Source: an uncultured Eubacteriales bacterium (GTDB lineage Bacteria > Bacillota > Clostridia > Lachnospirales > Lachnospiraceae). From it: a stretch of 6,699 bases of DNA. Under the pieces are notes generated by a model. The model was not told where the DNA came from, searched no databases, and saw only the letters and a list, made by a program, of their open reading frames with translations. A program made the translations under genes and the position numbers. Positions 5,221 to 6,699 of this stretch are shown here, piece after piece. The stretch spans positions 1 to 6,699 of the forward strand of contig OMSP01000260.1 in the NCBI GenBank assembly GCA_900313775.1, in the 5' to 3' direction. Every line of letters starts with the position of its first letter. The stretch's first letter is position 1.

Positions 5221-5415
5221 TCAGATGTCTGTCGGTGCGTTCGGCATGACGAGCGCCGCAATGATATAGGCGAGCAGTCCGGATCCTCCGATCGCGCTGA
5301 ACACGATCCAGCCGAGACGGATCAGTGTCGGGTCGACACCGAAGTATTCGCCAAGGCCGCCGCATACACCGGCCAGCACTTTATCCGTGCCGGATTTATA
5401 CAGTTTCTTTTCCAT
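5221..5415 (-). CDS. PspC-domain small membrane protein
   Basis: This is a 64-residue PspC-domain protein. In proteobacteria PspC senses envelope stress; in Firmicutes stand-alone small versions are common and less understood. The signature KKLYKSGTDKVLAGVCGGLG (3-22) followed by EYFGVDPTLIRLGW (23-36) is complete. One hydrophobic span covers about 35-60. The start at 5415 is chosen because AAGGGAG lies 8 nt upstream; the in-frame ATG at 5421 is only 2 nt from that site, and the more upstream one at 5436 lies before it. It is the first gene of a probable operon with rubredoxin and DUF975. The promoter at 5478-5506 gives an untranslated leader of about 55 nt. Confidence 0.93.
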   Translation of the reverse strand: MEKKLYKSGTDKVLAGVCGGLGEYFGVDPTLIRLGWIVFSAIGGSGLLAYIIAALVMPNAPTDI

Positions 5416-5477
5416 AATCATTACTCCCTTTCTCAACAGACGGACGTGTTACCGTCCTTCCAATTCCTTCCTCGCCT

Positions 5478-5506
5478 ATCATACCCCTACGACGAATGAA
5501 TTGCAA
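5478..5506 (-). promoter_or_regulatory. Promoter of pspC (left outward promoter of the inverted repeat)
   Basis: On the minus strand TTGCAA (5506-5501) and TATGAT (5483-5478) are separated by 17 bp, giving a start near 5471. The -35 box is part of the outermost arm of the long inverted repeat. The same hexamers at the same spacing occur in mirror image at 5694-5722. Confidence 0.72.
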
Positions 5507-5700
5507 TGTCGGCTCCCGTTTCCATGCGTACCGTGTCGAACCATAGGTGGCGTGTGAGCTCGGTCCGCACCTTGCGCGCGCTGAGGAGGTAATCTTTACT
5601 CGCCGACGAAGCGCGCTGCAGATAGGTGCGCAGACCGAGCGAGTGGTAGCCACCGTGTTCGGCATGGTATGCATTGGAACGAGATCATCTGCATTGCAAT
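5500..5700. repeat. Giant imperfect inverted repeat (about 200 nt, about 70 potential base pairs)
   Basis: Nested pairings run from the ends to a central loop. They are 5500-5508 with 5692-5700 (9 bp); 5517-5523 with 5676-5681 (6 bp, one bulge); 5524-5541 with 5657-5674 (18 consecutive pairs, three of them G-U on the plus strand); 5546-5551 with 5649-5654 (6); 5558-5565 with 5633-5640 (8); 5566-5572 with 5624-5630 (7); 5573-5582 with 5610-5620 (10, one bulge); and a tip hairpin 5586-5592 with 5596-5601 (6). They are broken by internal loops at 5509-5516/5682-5691, 5542-5545/5655-5656 and 5552-5557/5641-5648. No T tract follows either end. I do not recognise a known RNA or transposable-element family. 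It occupies the space between divergent promoters, so it could be a DNA structure, an unlisted RNA or a relic of a palindromic element. Confidence 0.88.
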
Positions 5701-5722
5701 CAGGCGAGTCAGAGAGTATGAT
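5694..5722 (+). promoter_or_regulatory. Promoter of the methyltransferase gene (right outward promoter of the inverted repeat)
   Basis: TTGCAA (5694-5699) and TATGAT (5717-5722) are separated by 17 bp. The expected start is at about 5728-5730, which coincides with the ATG of the methyltransferase at 5729. The hexamers and spacing are identical to those of the pspC promoter on the other side of the inverted repeat. Confidence 0.68.
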
Positions 5723-5728
5723 ATACGC

Positions 5729-6613
5729 ATGTGGACAGCTGATAAATGGAAAGATTATGAAGTACTGGATGCCTCTTGCGGCGAGAAGCTCGAGCGCTGG
5801 GGGGACTATATCCTCGTGCGCCCGGATCCGCAGGTCATCTGGTCAACTGCAAAAGAGCATCCGGGCTGGAAAAGGCCGAACGGGCATTACCACCGCAGCA
5901 AGAAAGGCGGCGGCTCATGGGAGTTCCATGATCTGCCCGAGACGTGGTCCGTCCGGTATCCCGGAGCCTGCGGTGATCTGACCTTCCGTCTCAAGCCGTT
6001 CCAGTTCAAACACACCGGTCTCTTCCCGGAGCAGGCGGTCAACTGGGACTGGATGAGCAAACAGATCAAAGCGGCTGCGCAGGAGCGTGAAGTCAGCGTC
6101 CTCAATCTCTTCGCCTACACCGGCGGCGCGACGCTGGCGGCAGCCAAGGCCGGCGCGAAGGTCGTGCATGTCGACGCCTCCAAGGGCATGGTCGGCTGGG
6201 CCAAAGAGAATGCAAAGCTCTCCGGTCTGGGAGACGCCCCGGTCCGCTGGCTCGTCGATGACTGCATGAAGTTCGTCAAGCGCGAGATCCGGCGCGGTCA
6301 CCGATACGACGGCATCATCATGGACCCTCCATCATACGGACGCGGTCCGGGCGGTGAGATCTGGAAAATAGAAGAAGCCATCTTCGATCTGCTCAAAGCC
6401 TGCGCTCAGCTGCTCGATGATGACTCCGTCTTTTTCTTGTTAAACTCTTATACGACCGGTCTGCAACCGGCTACTATGCACTATCTGCTCTCCTCCGCCC
6501 TTCGTGACAGAGGTATCGGCAGCGGTGAGACGGCCGCGGACGAGATCGGACTCCCGGTCACGTCGAGCGGACTCGTCCTTCCCTGCGGCGCAAGCTGCCG
6601 CTGGGAGCGTTGA
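5729..6613 (+). CDS. Class I SAM-dependent methyltransferase, RlmI-like family
   Basis: This 294-residue protein is a predicted SAM-dependent methyltransferase related to the 23S rRNA cytosine-C5 enzyme RlmI; the exact target here is unproven. The N-terminal part has WKDYEVLDA (7-15), GEKLERWGDYILVRPDPQVI (18-37) and KHTGLFPEQAVNWDW (94-108). The Rossmann domain follows, with SAM motif I LNLFAYTGGATLAA (125-138), the acidic motif II VDAS (148-151), VDD (176-178) and the catalytic-region motif MDPPSYGRG (198-206). It ends DEIGLPVTSSGLVLPCGASC and is full length. The start at 5729 matches where conserved sequence begins. There is no good ribosome binding site (only AGAGAG 12 nt upstream), and the predicted transcript starts at or next to the ATG. 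A longer in-frame start at 5669 lies inside the inverted repeat and adds unconserved sequence. Confidence 0.93.
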   Translation: MWTADKWKDYEVLDASCGEKLERWGDYILVRPDPQVIWSTAKEHPGWKRPNGHYHRSKKGGGSWEFHDLPETWSVRYPGACGDLTFRLKPFQFKHTGLFPEQAVNWDWMSKQIKAAAQEREVSVLNLFAYTGGATLAAAKAGAKVVHVDASKGMVGWAKENAKLSGLGDAPVRWLVDDCMKFVKREIRRGHRYDGIIMDPPSYGRGPGGEIWKIEEAIFDLLKACAQLLDDDSVFFLLNSYTTGLQPATMHYLLSSALRDRGIGSGETAADEIGLPVTSSGLVLPCGASCRWER

Positions 6614-6630
6614 TCACCAGATCCTTTTGA

Positions 6631-6660
6631 TTCAATGAAAGATCGCACAGAGAGTATGCT
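6631..6660 (+). promoter_or_regulatory. Promoter-like motif resembling the methyltransferase promoter
   Basis: TTCAAT (6631-6636), 18 bp, then TATGCT (6655-6660). The 11-mer CAGAGAGTATG at 6648-6658 repeats the one at 5710-5720, and an ATTCAAT upstream echoes the ATTGCAAT there. No gene start follows before the window ends. Confidence 0.35.
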
Positions 6661-6662
6661 AA

Positions 6663-6692
6663 GCGAACCTTGACTCCGACGCGCAAGTTCGC
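6663..6692 (+). other. Hairpin near the right edge
   Basis: GCGAAC(C)TTG (6663-6672) pairs with CAAGTTCGC (6684-6692): nine pairs with a one-base bulge and an 11-nt loop. It could be a terminator for the methyltransferase gene whose T tract lies beyond the edge, or the beginning of a structured RNA. The visible bases after it (AAGTGCC) are not T-rich. Confidence 0.4.
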
Positions 6693-6699
6693 AAGTGCC

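Noticed and set aside
5396..5674. Minus-strand 92-codon frame overlapping the pspC start.
   Set aside because: The pspC-like frame carries the conserved domain and a good ribosome binding site; this one is Arg/Ser/Thr-rich without recognisable motifs.
5490..5684. An open 65-codon minus-strand frame through the inverted repeat with a protein-like composition.
   Set aside because: It has no plausible start codon or ribosome binding site, begins after a TGA inside the repeat, and I recognise no family. It is better explained by the GC-rich repeat arms.
5547..5981. Plus-strand 144-codon frame starting inside the inverted repeat.
   Set aside because: It overlaps the conserved methyltransferase in another frame and shows no family similarity.

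Overview
The window looks like a chromosomal segment of an anaerobic, moderately GC-rich Firmicute of the class Clostridia, possibly Lachnospiraceae-like. The reasons are strong AGGAGG-type ribosome binding sites, sigma-A-type promoters, a Firmicutes-type L10 leader with an intrinsic terminator, a rubredoxin, a DUF975 membrane protein and a Clostridia-type RlmI-like methyltransferase. The lineage is inferred from protein style and gene content only.

Layout, left to right. (1) 1-503, minus strand: the N-terminal 167 codons of a LysR-family regulator that runs off the left edge. A perfect TTGACA/TATAAT promoter drives it, and the promoter's -35 box sits inside a 10-bp-arm inverted repeat. (2) 618-1914, minus: the rplJ-rplL (L10-L7/L12) operon with its own promoter, an L10 leader ending in an attenuator, and a terminator. 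L10 carries a repeat-built acidic Ala/Pro/Glu tail. (3) 1948-4145, minus: rpmG-secE-nusG-rplK-rplA with a promoter in front. Copies of the rRNA L1-binding motif precede both rplK and rplA, which points to feedback control by L1. (4) 4169-5506, minus: pspC-like, rubredoxin and DUF975 genes in a probable operon that ends in a strong terminator. (5) 5478-5728: a roughly 200-bp imperfect inverted repeat able to form about 70 base pairs, bounded on each side by the same outward-facing promoter sequence. (6) 5729-6613, plus: a complete class I SAM-dependent methyltransferase of the RlmI-like family, predicted to be leaderless or nearly so. (7) 6614-6699: no gene, but a promoter-like motif resembling the one upstream of the methyltransferase and a hairpin near the edge.

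The ribosomal and secretion block (L33, SecE, NusG, L11, L1, L10, L12) is conventional in order, but rplL is followed by a terminator and lysR instead of rpoB. The least explained element is the giant inverted repeat between the divergent pspC and methyltransferase promoters. I do not recognise it as a known RNA or mobile-element family.
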